From the NCBI GenBank assembly GCA_017614155.1, contig JAGACK010000017.1:62001-126000 (forward strand): a stretch of 64,000 nt of DNA, in the 5' to 3' direction. Positions 17,169 through 25,775 of the stretch are shown here, in pieces. The stretch's first letter is position 1. Each line of letters opens with the position of its first letter. Source of the DNA: Lachnospiraceae bacterium. Lineage in GTDB: Bacteria; Bacillota; Clostridia; Lachnospirales; Lachnospiraceae. Under the pieces are notes generated by a model. It searched no databases. It was not told where the DNA came from and saw only the letters and a list, made by a program, of their open reading frames with translations. The translations under genes and the position numbers were made by a program.

Positions 17169-18197
17169 TCAGATCTCGAATATCCATCCTTCAGGGGCGT
17201 CAATCGTCCCCATCTGGATACCTGTGAGAGTATCATACAGTTTCTGAGTGACAGGCCCCATACTTTCCATGCCGGCTTCAAATGTAAATTCCTTCCCGTG
17301 ATCATTTATCCTTCCTACGGGAGAAATAACAGCAGCAGTTCCGCAAAGACCGCACTCTTTGAATCTTCCTTCAAATACCTCCGAAAGAAGAACTTCTCTC
17401 TGTGTTACCTTAAGTCCAAGATATTTTTCGCCGACTATCGCAAGTGACCTGCGCGTGATGGATGGCAGTATCGAATCTGACTTTGGTATAACTATATTTC
17501 CATCCGAGTCTACGAAAAGAATATTTGCGCCGCCTGTCTCCTCTATCTTCGTCCTTGATGCCGGATCAAGATAGATATTTTCCGCAAAACCCTCGTTGTG
17601 TGCAGTTACTATGGCATGAAGGCTCATCGCATAATTCAGTCCGGCTTTGATATTTCCGGTTCCTTTTGGAGCCGCACGGTCAAAATCACTTATCTTTACG
17701 GTTATTGGCTTTGCGCCGCCCTTGAAATACGGACCTACAGGGGTCGTGAATACCCTGAACTGGTAATCCTCAGCAGGCTTAACTCCTATGACAGGATTGA
17801 TGCCAAACATATATGGCCTTATATAAAGAGTTGCGCCCGAACCATACGGCGGAACAAAATCCCTGTTTGCATCTACAACTTTTTTTATGGCATCCAGGAA
17901 TCTCTCCTTCGGGAAAGGCGGCATCTCAAGCCTTTTTGCTGAATCAATCATCCTGTCAGCATTTAGGTCGGGCCTGAATGTCACTATCTTTCCGTCCTTT
18001 GTCTCATATGCTTTCAGACCTTCAAATATCGTCTGAGCATACTGAAGAACGCCCGCGCATTCGCTCATCACGATCATGTCATCATCAATGACAGCTCCGT
18101 CGTCCCATTTACCTCCGGTAAAATTTGATACATACCTCTTGTCGGTCTTTATATATCCAAAACCGAGTTCAGACCATGCAATATCTTTTTTTGCCAT
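17169..18197 (-). CDS. ilvE: Branched-chain-amino-acid aminotransferase
   Basis: IlvE transfers the amino group in the last step of leucine, isoleucine and valine synthesis, using pyridoxal phosphate. The 342-residue protein is the long (class IV, ~340) form. GTGNIKAGLNYA carries the cofactor-binding lysine, and EETGGANILFV and the C-terminal CGTAAVISPV motif bind substrate and cofactor. The start at 18197 (MAKKDIAWSEL) is chosen because GGGGAG abuts the alternative ATG at 18206 but is nine bases from this one. It follows tsf by 43 bases without a clear terminator. CodY, encoded in this window, is a known regulator of such genes, but I see no clear CodY box here. Confidence 0.95.
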   Translation of the reverse strand: MAKKDIAWSELGFGYIKTDKRYVSNFTGGKWDDGAVIDDDMIVMSECAGVLQYAQTIFEGLKAYETKDGKIVTFRPDLNADRMIDSAKRLEMPPFPKERFLDAIKKVVDANRDFVPPYGSGATLYIRPYMFGINPVIGVKPAEDYQFRVFTTPVGPYFKGGAKPITVKISDFDRAAPKGTGNIKAGLNYAMSLHAIVTAHNEGFAENIYLDPASRTKIEETGGANILFVDSDGNIVIPKSDSILPSITRRSLAIVGEKYLGLKVTQREVLLSEVFEGRFKECGLCGTAAVISPVGRINDHGKEFTFEAGMESMGPVTQKLYDTLTGIQMGTIDAPEGWIFEI

Positions 18198-18240
18198 TTT
18201 CTTCATCTCCCCTCTTCAAACAAACAGGGTATGCCTGAAT

Positions 18241-19335
18241 TTATGCATTCTTTGCAGCATCTATCTGTTTCTGGACCTCTGCCGCATAATCCTCTTCCTT
18301 CTTTTCCATGCCCTCGCCGACTTCAAAACGTATAAAGGAAGTGATCTTCAGATCTTTGTTTACGGATTCAAGATATTTTCCTACGCTCTGCTTTCCGTCT
18401 TCCGCCTTGACATAGACCTGATCCATGAGGCTGATATCCTTGACATGCTTTGATACACGTCCGTCAACGAGACCTGAAAAGATCTTGTCGCCCATATAGG
18501 TTTCCTTATTTTCCATCGCAAACTGGGCAAGAACAGCCTTTGCCTCATCTGAAAGGAAATTGAACAGGAACTTGTTGTTTTTCTGCTCCTCGTATGCCTT
18601 GATGTCATCATCATTCCACTTCTTTTCGGAAACAGCTCTTTCAAGAAGCTTCTGAAGTATCGGTTTCGGAAGAGTTGCGGGATCGTTCAGTGCGCTGTCG
18701 ATAGTGATCTCTTTGATCTTGGCCATCTCTTCAGCAGGGATATCATCCCTGCTCACATACTGAGGGCTCATTGCCGCAACCTGCATGGCGATGTCTTTGA
18801 GTGCGGTCTGTGCCGCATCATCATCTGCTCCGCTTGCTGCCACGAGGACACCAATCTTTCCGCCTGCATGAATATAAGTTGAAACGCAGTCACCCTCGAT
18901 TCTCTCAAAGCGCCTGACTGAAAGCTTTTCTCCAATGGTGGATGTCTTTTCAACAAGAAGATCCTTCAGGCCGCCCTTTTCAAGAAGCGCATCGATATCC
19001 TCTCCGTTCTTTCCGCCTTTCAGGCCCGATTCAAGCGCAGTGTCTGCAACCTTCTGAACAAATTCCTGGAAAAGCTCATTCTTTGCGACAAAATCAGTCT
19101 CCGAATTGACTTCTGCTACTACCGCGAAGTTTTTGCTTCCTGCTATACGGCAAAGTCCCTCTGCCGCGATCCTGCTTGCCTTCTTTTCCATTTTAGCGGC
19201 CCCGCTCTTTTTCAGGAACTCAACCGCCTTTTCCATATCTCCGTCTGTCTCACTGAGTGCCTTTTTGCAGTCCATCATGCCTGCACCGGTCATTTCTCTC
19301 AGTTCTTTTACGCTAGCTGCTGTGATTGCTGCCAT
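18241..19335 (-). CDS. tsf: Translation elongation factor Ts
   Basis: EF-Ts exchanges GDP for GTP on EF-Tu. The N-terminal UBA-like domain (VKELREMTGAGMMDCKKAL), the TDFVAKNELFQEFV core motif and the second dimerisation repeat are present. At 364 residues it is longer than the ~290 of Bacillus or E. coli; the extra length includes an added segment around residues 225-290 (KWNDDDIKAYEEQ onward), a form found in Clostridia. It follows rpsB by 47 bases and ends 43 bases before ilvE. Confidence 0.96.
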   Translation of the reverse strand: MAAITAASVKELREMTGAGMMDCKKALSETDGDMEKAVEFLKKSGAAKMEKKASRIAAEGLCRIAGSKNFAVVAEVNSETDFVAKNELFQEFVQKVADTALESGLKGGKNGEDIDALLEKGGLKDLLVEKTSTIGEKLSVRRFERIEGDCVSTYIHAGGKIGVLVAASGADDDAAQTALKDIAMQVAAMSPQYVSRDDIPAEEMAKIKEITIDSALNDPATLPKPILQKLLERAVSEKKWNDDDIKAYEEQKNNKFLFNFLSDEAKAVLAQFAMENKETYMGDKIFSGLVDGRVSKHVKDISLMDQVYVKAEDGKQSVGKYLESVNKDLKITSFIRFEVGEGMEKKEEDYAAEVQKQIDAAKNA

Positions 19336-19382
19336 TTTTATTCTCCTTTATATGATCAGAAACCTTTGACTGTAATATTTGA

Positions 19383-20138
19383 TTATGCTTCCTGCTCTGC
19401 TGTCTCTTCTGCAGATGCTTCCTCGGCTTCAAGCGTTGCCGCATCTTCACCGGTCACGCCCTGATGCGCCTCAATTACGGCATCAGCCATCTTGGATACG
19501 ATAAGCTTTACGGCTCTGATAGCATCATCATTTCCGGGTATCACATAATCAAGCTCGTCAGGATCACAGTTTGTATCTGCAATGCCTATGAGAGTAATGC
19601 CGAGAGCATGAGCTTCCTGGATGCAGATGTGCTCCTTTTTGGGATCTACTACAAAGATGGCATCAGGAATTCTCTTCATTTCCTTGATACCGCCAAGGTT
19701 TCTCTCAAGCTTCTCCCATTCCTTTTTAATTATAAGCACTTCCTTTTTGGGAAGTTTTTCAAATGTTCCGTCAACGGACATCTGCTCGATCTCTTTAAGT
19801 CTTCTAATCCTTGACTGGATAGTCTTGAAGTTCGTGAGCATGCCGCCAAGCCATCTTTCATTTACATAGAACATACCGCAGCGCTCTGCTTCTGCTTTCA
19901 CGGCATCCTGAGCCTGCTTCTTTGTACCTACAAAAAGAATGGTTCCTCCGTTTGCGGCGATGTCGCCTACAGCATTGTACGCTTCATCAACCTTTCCGAC
20001 CGACTTCTGAAGATCGATGATATAGATACCGTTCCTTTCGGTATAGATATAGGGAGCCATCTTCGGATTCCATCTTCTTGTCTGATGTCCGAAATGAACT
20101 CCTGCCTCCAGAAGCTGCTTCATTGAAATAACACTCAT
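19383..20138 (-). CDS. rpsB: 30S ribosomal protein S2
   Basis: S2 binds late in small-subunit assembly. The family opening [22 protein letters not shown], the [10 protein letters not shown] segment and the [19 protein letters not shown] stretch are intact, with an acidic C-terminal tail. The start at 20138 ([11 protein letters not shown]) is chosen because GGAGG lies eight bases upstream. The gene has its own promoter (20283-20311) and a structured 5' leader of about 140 bases, suggesting autoregulation by S2. tsf follows, the near-universal pairing. Confidence 0.97.
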   Translation of the reverse strand: MSVISMKQLLEAGVHFGHQTRRWNPKMAPYIYTERNGIYIIDLQKSVGKVDEAYNAVGDIAANGGTILFVGTKKQAQDAVKAEAERCGMFYVNERWLGGMLTNFKTIQSRIRRLKEIEQMSVDGTFEKLPKKEVLIIKKEWEKLERNLGGIKEMKRIPDAIFVVDPKKEHICIQEAHALGITLIGIADTNCDPDELDYVIPGNDDAIRAVKLIVSKMADAVIEAHQGVTGEDAATLEAEEASAEETAEQEA

Positions 20139-20170
20139 TTTCTTTACCTCCATTGGTTAGTGTTTTCCTT

Positions 20171-20238
20171 AGATATCCTTCCTGACATTCCCGACCTGAA
20201 TCAGGCACCGGGGGAATCTCATAAAAACAAGGATATCT
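20171..20238 (-). promoter_or_regulatory. Structured rpsB leader, candidate S2-binding autoregulatory element
   Basis: In the rpsB 5' untranslated RNA AGAUAUCCUU (20229-20238) pairs perfectly with AAGGAUAUCU (20171-20180). Nested inside, AUUCCC (212-217 of the 20 kb block) pairs with GGGAAU (20187-20192) and CCUGA/UCAGG forms an inner stem. A second small hairpin, UGCAGA with UCUGCA, lies nearer the 5' end (20253-20273). No T-run follows, so it is not a terminator. Autoregulation of rpsB-tsf through such leaders is established in other bacteria; this assignment is inferred. Confidence 0.6.
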
Positions 20239-20282
20239 GTTGATAAGTAGCATGCAGATGAGCATTTTCTGCACGATGAAGT

Positions 20283-20311
20283 ATTTTAGCACAATAAAGG
20301 CAGATATGCAA
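20283..20311 (-). promoter_or_regulatory. rpsB promoter (sigma-A type, extended -10)
   Basis: On the minus strand TTGCAT (20306-20311) is followed after 17 bases by TAAAAT (20283-20288), preceded by TGC, an extended -10. Transcription would begin near 20276, about 138 bases ahead of the rpsB start codon. The promoter is embedded in the terminator of the preceding flagellar/chemotaxis operon. Confidence 0.75.
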
Positions 20312-20334
20312 GCACAAGCCTGCTTTATCTGCCT
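20298..20334 (-). terminator. Terminator of the flagellar/chemotaxis operon
   Basis: On the minus strand AGGCAGATA (20326-20334) pairs with TATCTGCCT (20298-20306), with AAGCA/TGCTT pairing possible in the loop, followed by TTATTG. The left arm contains the TAA stop codon of the last operon gene, so gene, terminator and the rpsB -35 box overlap in about 40 bases. Confidence 0.75.
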
Positions 20335-21155
20335 GTAATAATCTCCGCTACTTCCCTTGCTGTTGCGCCCGCCGGGATCGTATGGGCACCTGTTACCAGT
20401 TTTCTGTCAAAACCGTTCAGGCAAAGATACGAGTCAAATTGTGCCGCATCTGTTATCACGCCTGCATTCTGAAGCTTTTTTGCCACTGCAGTAGAGGATT
20501 CTCCCTTTACAATGGTAACCGATACCGGAGCAGAGACTTTGACCGGCTGCTGCGTTTCTTCTTCCGGTTTTTTGACCTCTGCAACCCTTTCCTCATTCCC
20601 GGAAGCCCTTCCTGCATCGGAATTCCTGTTTTCCAGTTCTTCTACCGTGACCTTTTCCTGCTTTTCAGGTTTGCTTTCCGAAGGTTTGCTTTCCGAAGGC
20701 CTGTTCTCTGAAGGTCTGCTCTCCGTCACGCTGTTCTGCGAAGTTTCCTTTTGGGATGTCTTTTCCGAGGCATCCGACGAGCCTGCTCCGGCTCCCAGAA
20801 AACTTCCCTCCATAGTACCTTCATCTCTTTGGGAATTATTTGATGCTGAATCCGTGCTTACAGGGACATTCTTTTCAGAGCCGTTTTCGCTGACCGGTTC
20901 CATGGAACCTTCATCCGTCTGTTTATTTTCTTCTTTATTTTTTTGTTCTCTGTCTTTTTCTTCTGCCTGTTTTGCAAGGGACTGCGCTTCCGACAAGAGC
21001 ATCTCGTCTTCTTCAACCATCCCAAGCTGTCTTGCCTTTGCCTTTATCTCATCATTTGACAGTTCAGCGGCCCTGCCGTTCTTCCCTGCCGAAACAATCA
21101 GAGTGCTCACTATGATTCCAAGTCCCAGGCCACGCAGATAATGCTTGAGCTTCAT
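20325..21155 (-). CDS. Membrane-anchored protein with MltG/YceG-like N-terminal domain only
   Basis: The 276-residue protein has an N-terminal membrane segment (residues 6-24), then a long low-complexity stretch rich in Ser, Glu, Lys and Pro with coiled-coil character and a four-fold S(R/N/K)PSE repeat, then a C-terminal ~65-residue domain (VTIVKGESSTAVAKKL ... AREVAEIITGR) that looks like the LysM-like domain preceding the catalytic part of endolytic transglycosylase MltG. The catalytic domain is absent, so this is not an MltG enzyme. It is the last gene of the chemotaxis operon and overlaps the swrB-like gene by four bases. A role as a cell-wall or flagellar-site tether is only a guess. Confidence 0.65.
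   Translation of the reverse strand: MKLKHYLRGLGLGIIVSTLIVSAGKNGRAAELSNDEIKAKARQLGMVEEDEMLLSEAQSLAKQAEEKDREQKNKEENKQTDEGSMEPVSENGSEKNVPVSTDSASNNSQRDEGTMEGSFLGAGAGSSDASEKTSQKETSQNSVTESRPSENRPSESKPSESKPEKQEKVTVEELENRNSDAGRASGNEERVAEVKKPEEETQQPVKVSAPVSVTIVKGESSTAVAKKLQNAGVITDAAQFDSYLCLNGFDRKLVTGAHTIPAGATAREVAEIITGR
20668..20727 (-). repeat. 15-bp tandem repeat, about four units, inside the MltG-like gene
   Basis: Plus-strand units of 15 bases begin at 20668, 20683, 20698 and 20713. The first two are identical (GGTTTGCTTTCCGAA) and the others diverge by a few bases. They encode the repeated pentapeptide S(R/N/K)PSE in the linker. Copy number is likely variable between strains. Confidence 0.85.
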
Positions 21156-21997
21156 TCCTGTCTTGCCTCCATCAGGCCGATCTTCAGTCTGACTTCTCCG
21201 ACTCCGATACCGAATTTTCTGGCTATCTCAGTGTCAGAAACACCCTCCTCGTGAAGTTCCATTATCTTCCCGCTCAGATCGGAAGCGTTTACATCTTCTT
21301 TTGCGCCCGATTCCTGTTCATCATCCCTGATGCCTCCGGGAGCAAACATCTTTGGTATCTTGTAACCGCGGTCCGTATTCTCATTCTTCATTTCTCTGGG
21401 CTTTGAAGATGTGATCACTCCATATGCGGCTCTTCTTTCATCCCTTACCGCATTTTCATGTTTTGTTATGGCCGAAGTGGAATTCCTGCCCACTCCCGTA
21501 GCTATAGCAGCTTTCAGCGCCGGCCTGTCCTTTGCGCTGGGCAGTGGTATGGCGTTAAAATCTTTCCTGTCATATGAAGCAGGAGGTTCCGGTTGTCTGC
21601 TTTCTTTTTTGATACTGTCAACTTTTCTCACGGTGTTCTTTATATCGGCCGATTTTTCATTCAGCATATCATAAAGAAAGACGACTTCCTTGTGATTTTT
21701 CTCAATATCGTCCACAACTGTCCTGCCATATTCATTTATGGCCATTATCTTTTCATTTGAAAGCTTCTCCATGGCTCTTTCTGTATCATCTCTTGCTATG
21801 GAGCATTCGCTTTCAACGATCTCATTGATACGTTTTCTGGCATTGTCGACACTTTCATCGACAGCCCTGTCAAGGTCTTCCCTGAGTTTTTGAAGATCAG
21901 GACCATCCTCTTTTTTTGAACCGATCTCAGGAACAATGAACCCGGCCGCAAAAATAACTGCCCCGATCACAAGGAGCAGTATCTCAGCTAAACTCAT
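21152..21997 (-). CDS. swrB: SwrB/YlxL-like flagellar assembly factor (DUF6115-type)
   Basis: SwrB in B. subtilis promotes maturation of the flagellar basal body and export switching. This 281-residue protein has one N-terminal membrane helix (LAEILLLVIGAVIFAAGFIV), a long coiled-coil middle, and a C-terminal motif, MELHEEGVSDTEIARKFGIG, that matches the short helix-turn-helix-like tail of the YlxL/DUF6115 family. The position between sigD and rpsB is that of swrB in Bacillus. It is longer than B. subtilis SwrB (167). Overall similarity appears low, so the assignment rests on layout, tail motif and gene order. Confidence 0.7.
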   Translation of the reverse strand: MSLAEILLLVIGAVIFAAGFIVPEIGSKKEDGPDLQKLREDLDRAVDESVDNARKRINEIVESECSIARDDTERAMEKLSNEKIMAINEYGRTVVDDIEKNHKEVVFLYDMLNEKSADIKNTVRKVDSIKKESRQPEPPASYDRKDFNAIPLPSAKDRPALKAAIATGVGRNSTSAITKHENAVRDERRAAYGVITSSKPREMKNENTDRGYKIPKMFAPGGIRDDEQESGAKEDVNASDLSGKIMELHEEGVSDTEIARKFGIGVGEVRLKIGLMEARQE

Positions 21998-22302
21998 ATA
22001 GAAATATCAAAACCTCCCTTTTTCTTGACAACAACCCTTCCGTCGTCATCCCCCTGTTTTTTTCTCCGTCTGGCGCCGCCGTCACCTCCGTAAAGGTTTC
22101 CGCCCTGTCCGTTGTCTTCGGTAGAAGTGTCCACATTCTGCTGTTCCTGGACGGAATGATCCTTTATATCTGTCTGCTCGTCTACGGTAACTTCCGCAGC
22201 GCTCTGGGCTATGGCAGCCCTGTTGTCATCATTATGCTTAAAAACCGAAATATCCTGTGATACCGAAACGGTACCATTCATAAGAATTGGAGAAATCGAC
22301 AT
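21994..22302 (-). CDS. Small hydrophilic protein of the flagellar operon, function unknown
   Basis: The 102-residue product has no membrane segment or recognised domain. The middle is Gln/Asp/Glu-rich (VQEQQNVDTSTEDNGQ), then comes a glycine-rich stretch and a basic RRRKKQ patch followed by VVVKKKGGFDISI. It overlaps the swrB-like gene by four bases and lies 12 bases after the FapA-like gene, so it is a real operon member. The basic tail with a conserved-looking ending suggests a short binding motif, but I do not know its function. Confidence 0.65.
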   Translation of the reverse strand: MSISPILMNGTVSVSQDISVFKHNDDNRAAIAQSAAEVTVDEQTDIKDHSVQEQQNVDTSTEDNGQGGNLYGGDGGARRRKKQGDDDGRVVVKKKGGFDISI

Positions 22303-22314
22303 AAAAACACCTCA

Positions 22315-23910
22315 CTAAAGGCCAAGCATCCTTACATCACCGTTTTCCTTACGGAACCGGCAATAATGATAATCTGTTTTCAATACAAGATTTGCCTCTG
22401 AGATTATCAGTCTCGTTCCGGCATGTGCCTGACCGTTCACTACTATCTGCGCATCACTGTCCGAATCAAATTTTACAGACAGTTCAGCCAGTTCTCTGTT
22501 ATTATCCTCGATAAGCTGCTTCTCTTTTTTTACCTCATTTGAGAGATCCAGAATTTTTTTCACCTGATCAGGCGGAAGTTTTTCTCCTTTTTTCATTCTG
22601 GTGCCCGCCGCAACAACTACAGGCTCCATCATCGCGATCTTCTTCCTGTACTCTTCATTATCCTTTTGAAGTTTTGCAAACTTTGCTTTGAGGGTCGGAT
22701 CGACACCAACTTCGATCACAGTATCTACTCCCATATCCGAGCCGATTATCTTTGCTTCTATCTCATTTCCGGCTCTGACATTCCCTCCGGTTATAAACCC
22801 CTTTTTTCCTTCAACTACTATCTTGTTGCTGGCAGAAACCTTGCTGTTCAGTATCAGTTCGCTTCTGATCGAGGATCCTGCTTCAACAGTCGCGGAATTG
22901 ATATATTTGGTAGCAATATCCCCGCCGGCCTTTATAACGCCTTTTGACATGCCGTTAATGCCTTTTGCGACAGTAATGCTGCCGCCGGCTGTAACTTCCG
23001 AGGCCTCGATTATGCCTCTGATCTCTATATCACCGGTGGCCGAAAGCTTGTATCCTGTTGCCACATTTCCTGCAACACTGACATTGCCCTCAAAATTTAC
23101 ATCTCCGGTTGAAACATCAACATTTTCAAGTTCCAGTACTCCCGAAACAAATATTGTTCCATCTATCAGATTAACATGGCCGTCAACTCCGGAAATAAGC
23201 TGGGACCCGTCTTCGGATATATATACATCACGCCCGTGCCTGAATGAAACCTTTTTTACTTCTCTGGGCTTTATAATCTCTCCGAAAACATTTATGCCGG
23301 TATCACCCGGATCTTCCCTGTGGAGAACTGCAAGCACCTGATCTTTCGCACAGGCATGCACCAGGCTCAGTGCATGAAAATCAACAGATCCGTCTTCGTT
23401 AAGCTTTGGCTTTGCGAGCGGGTCGGTATCAAACTTGTATTCTATACTGCCGTCATGTCCCTCCCTGACCGGATTTCCGACAGCTATCACATAATCCGTG
23501 CAGTATACCTTGCTGTTCAGGAAATCATTTATGGCTTTCATGTCAGGTTCCGCTTTGATATGCTTTGCCATAAGATCACGGCGTATCTCATTCTCGGACA
23601 TAAGTCCGCCATTCTGAGACGGCGGATAGAACCTGGCAGAAACGGACATTTTGTCCTCTGATACAAAAAGTGTCATTGACTCGTTCACGGGATGGATCGT
23701 ATCCCTGTTGAGTCTGACACTCATATCTTTATTTTCCTTTAATGCAGAAGAAAGCGCCAGCTTGTCAAAGCCTATCCTCTGCGAAGTCAGATAGACCTCA
23801 AGTTCGTCCAAATTGACAGGCTTTCCGCCTTCTTTAGAGGCAAAAAGCTTCAGCAATGTTTCACCTGAGCCCTCTTCTATCCTGAAATAGCCGTTGATCT
23901 GTGTACCCAT
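22315..23910 (-). CDS. FapA (DUF342) family protein
   Basis: The 531-residue protein has the N-terminal DUF342 region (residues ~1-170), then a repetitive right-handed beta-helix with glycine/valine-rich strand repeats (EGNVSVAGNVATGYKLSATG, AGGSITVAKG, AGGDIATK) at about residues 250-390, and a C-terminal coiled coil. FapA of Vibrio modulates polar localisation and flagellum production by binding glucose-PTS protein and HubP; the function in Clostridia is not established. It lies 31 bases after sigD, inside the flagellar operon, which supports a motility role. Confidence 0.8.
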   Translation of the reverse strand: MGTQINGYFRIEEGSGETLLKLFASKEGGKPVNLDELEVYLTSQRIGFDKLALSSALKENKDMSVRLNRDTIHPVNESMTLFVSEDKMSVSARFYPPSQNGGLMSENEIRRDLMAKHIKAEPDMKAINDFLNSKVYCTDYVIAVGNPVREGHDGSIEYKFDTDPLAKPKLNEDGSVDFHALSLVHACAKDQVLAVLHREDPGDTGINVFGEIIKPREVKKVSFRHGRDVYISEDGSQLISGVDGHVNLIDGTIFVSGVLELENVDVSTGDVNFEGNVSVAGNVATGYKLSATGDIEIRGIIEASEVTAGGSITVAKGINGMSKGVIKAGGDIATKYINSATVEAGSSIRSELILNSKVSASNKIVVEGKKGFITGGNVRAGNEIEAKIIGSDMGVDTVIEVGVDPTLKAKFAKLQKDNEEYRKKIAMMEPVVVAAGTRMKKGEKLPPDQVKKILDLSNEVKKEKQLIEDNNRELAELSVKFDSDSDAQIVVNGQAHAGTRLIISEANLVLKTDYHYCRFRKENGDVRMLGL

Positions 23911-23941
23911 ATAACATACCCCTGTAACTGATCACGCGTTT

Positions 23942-24721
23942 TTATTCGTTTTCTTTAGTGAGATACCCCATATATTTCCCGAGTTTTTTCTTCATCTTTG
24001 CCAAAGCCTTGATATGAAGCTGTGACACCCTTGACTCCGAAACCTCAAGCACATTGCTGACTTCCTTCAGTGTTAGTTCCTCATAGTAGTAAAGCAGGAT
24101 CACTTTTCTCTCTTTTTCCGTGAGAAGTTCAAGTGATTCGGCAAGCATCTTTCTGAGTTCATCCTGTTCTATTATGTCCTCCGGACCGGGCTCGTTTGAA
24201 GCGATCGTCTCTCTTTCCGCGCTGCCTTCATCACTGCTGTTTTCATTGAACTCGTTAAGTGAAACGACATTTGTAACAGCCATCTGGGACTGCCACTCGG
24301 CAAACTCTTCATCGGAAAGGCCCAGTTTTTTCGCGATATCCGCATCAGACGCCCCCTGTCCCGTCTCAGACTCGATCGCTCTTACAGCATCATCGATCTG
24401 CTTCTGCTTTTGTCTGATAGTCCTGGGTATCCAGTCCATCTTGCGTATCTGATCTAATATGGACCCTCTGATGCGCAGTGATGCATAAGTCTCAAATTTT
24501 ACATCCTTTGTGGCATCATATTTGTCTATGGCGTCGATAAGCCCAAAAACGCCATATCCTACCAGATCGTCATATTCAACATTGTACCCGAGGTACATGC
24601 TCAGACGCCCGGCAACGATTTTAACCAGCGGCGCATATTCAATTATGATCTTCTCTCTAAGCTGCGGGGTCTTGTTTTTTGTATACTCCTCCCACATCTT
24701 AGCTCTGGCATTGTCATTCAT
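23942..24721 (-). CDS. sigD: Flagellar sigma factor (sigma-28 family, SigD/FliA/WhiG)
   Basis: This sigma factor drives late flagellar and chemotaxis promoters (TAAA-N14-16-GCCGATAT). The 259-residue protein has region 2 (YGVFGLIDAIDKYD, FETYASLRIRGSILDQIRKMDWIPR, the FliA-type pattern), region 3 and region 4 with its helix-turn-helix (LTLKEVSNVLEVSESRVSQL). Region 1.1 is absent as expected. It is encoded late in the flagellar operon, as in Bacillus, where distance from the promoter limits its amount. A matching promoter is present upstream of fliK in this window. Confidence 0.95.
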   Translation of the reverse strand: MNDNARAKMWEEYTKNKTPQLREKIIIEYAPLVKIVAGRLSMYLGYNVEYDDLVGYGVFGLIDAIDKYDATKDVKFETYASLRIRGSILDQIRKMDWIPRTIRQKQKQIDDAVRAIESETGQGASDADIAKKLGLSDEEFAEWQSQMAVTNVVSLNEFNENSSDEGSAERETIASNEPGPEDIIEQDELRKMLAESLELLTEKERKVILLYYYEELTLKEVSNVLEVSESRVSQLHIKALAKMKKKLGKYMGYLTKENE

Positions 24722-24750
24722 TTATGTTCCTGAACACTCCCTGTTTTATT

Positions 24751-25239
24751 TTACGGCACTCCCTGTGTCCCTTCAGCCGCATCGGATCCGATTCCGCCTT
24801 CTGTTCCTTCGCTTTCCTCGATCAGAGTCTCGTCAGAACCCGTCGAACCCTTTTCTACCATTTCGCCCTCACTGTCTACCGAACCGTCATCCGAATCAGT
24901 CTGCAAAGGCGGAAGTTCTATCCTGTCAAGCAGTATCTTTATGACATCACCAAGGATCAGGAAGACGCACAAAGATATAAGGATAAAGATCAAGGCAATC
25001 CGAAGTTCAAAATGTTCGATGTATGAAACAACCCCCGCAACTGCTCCGCCGATCAGCGTAACAACAGCGGGAACCGGCTTGGTCTTCAGCCTGATCGGGG
25101 CATTCTTTTTTTCCTCCTCGATCTCACGCGCACGTTCCATGAGACGTTCTCTTTCGTGCTTCGTGGCCTCCTGCTGTTTCTTCAGCTGCTCCTGCTCCTT
25201 CGAGATATCCTCAAAGGATTTATTCTCGGCTGCGCTCAT
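24751..25239 (-). CDS. Coiled-coil membrane protein between cheD and sigD, function unknown
   Basis: The 162-residue product starts with a charged coiled coil (residues ~8-46, EQEQLKKQQEATKHERERL...), continues with two predicted membrane helices (about 57-72 and 81-103), and ends in an acidic Ser/Gly/Glu tail of about 45 residues. The two ends would lie on the same side of the membrane. It overlaps the cheD stop by four bases, so it is co-translated. I recognise no family. Bacillus has no gene at this position; it may be a Lachnospiraceae-type accessory motility protein (inference from place only). Confidence 0.65.
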   Translation of the reverse strand: MSAAENKSFEDISKEQEQLKKQQEATKHERERLMERAREIEEEKKNAPIRLKTKPVPAVVTLIGGAVAGVVSYIEHFELRIALIFILISLCVFLILGDVIKILLDRIELPPLQTDSDDGSVDSEGEMVEKGSTGSDETLIEESEGTEGGIGSDAAEGTQGVP

Positions 25240-25724
25240 ATCTTGCTGACAGGCTTTCCTACTGCCTTGATAACAAAGTCACCGGTTTCAGGATAAAACT
25301 CCACCGTACGTCCATAGTTCAGTCCGGTATCTTCGGCTTTGACCGGTATCCTGAGTTCCTGCAGTTTCTTTTTGACGGCGGCAACATTTCTGTCCCCCAC
25401 ACGTACAAGCGGTGATGAAGAATTCTGAAAACTGAACATCTGTGCCCCGCCCGCGATCTTTGCGACCATCATGCTTCGCCTTGCGCCGGCTTTTTCCATC
25501 TGCCTTACGAGTTCTTCCACTCCCGTATCGGCAAATTTGGCAATATTCGTATTATTTTTTATCTCAGTGCTGTCCGGCAGCATCACATGCGCCAGACCGC
25601 CTACTTTGTTCCCGGTGTCCCTTATCGCAACACCTACACAGGATCCAAGTCCCAACGTTGTGATACTGTCAGGGCTGATACATAATTTAAGATCGGCCAT
25701 GCCGACTTTGATCATTTCAGCCAT
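25236..25724 (-). CDS. cheD: Chemoreceptor glutamine deamidase CheD
   Basis: CheD deamidates receptor glutamines and activates CheC. The 162-residue protein has the catalytic cysteine in GLGSCVGVAI, followed by the histidine in GGLAHVMLPDS, and the later AKIAGGAQMF motif. All three catalytic features are intact. Placement directly after cheC is the normal pairing. Confidence 0.95.
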   Translation of the reverse strand: MAEMIKVGMADLKLCISPDSITTLGLGSCVGVAIRDTGNKVGGLAHVMLPDSTEIKNNTNIAKFADTGVEELVRQMEKAGARRSMMVAKIAGGAQMFSFQNSSSPLVRVGDRNVAAVKKKLQELRIPVKAEDTGLNYGRTVEFYPETGDFVIKAVGKPVSKI

Positions 25725-25775
25725 CTGTTTTCCTCTTTATCTATTGTTCAAATCGCGATTTACATGCAGATTGTT

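Noticed and set aside
18206..18245. Possible terminator between tsf and ilvE (CAGG-CCTG hairpin with T-rich tail)
   Set aside because: The stem has only four pairs; read-through and co-transcription are more likely.
21640..21660. GCCGATAT inside the swrB-like gene as a further sigma-D promoter
   Set aside because: There is no TAAA element at 14-16 bases upstream, so it is only a partial match.
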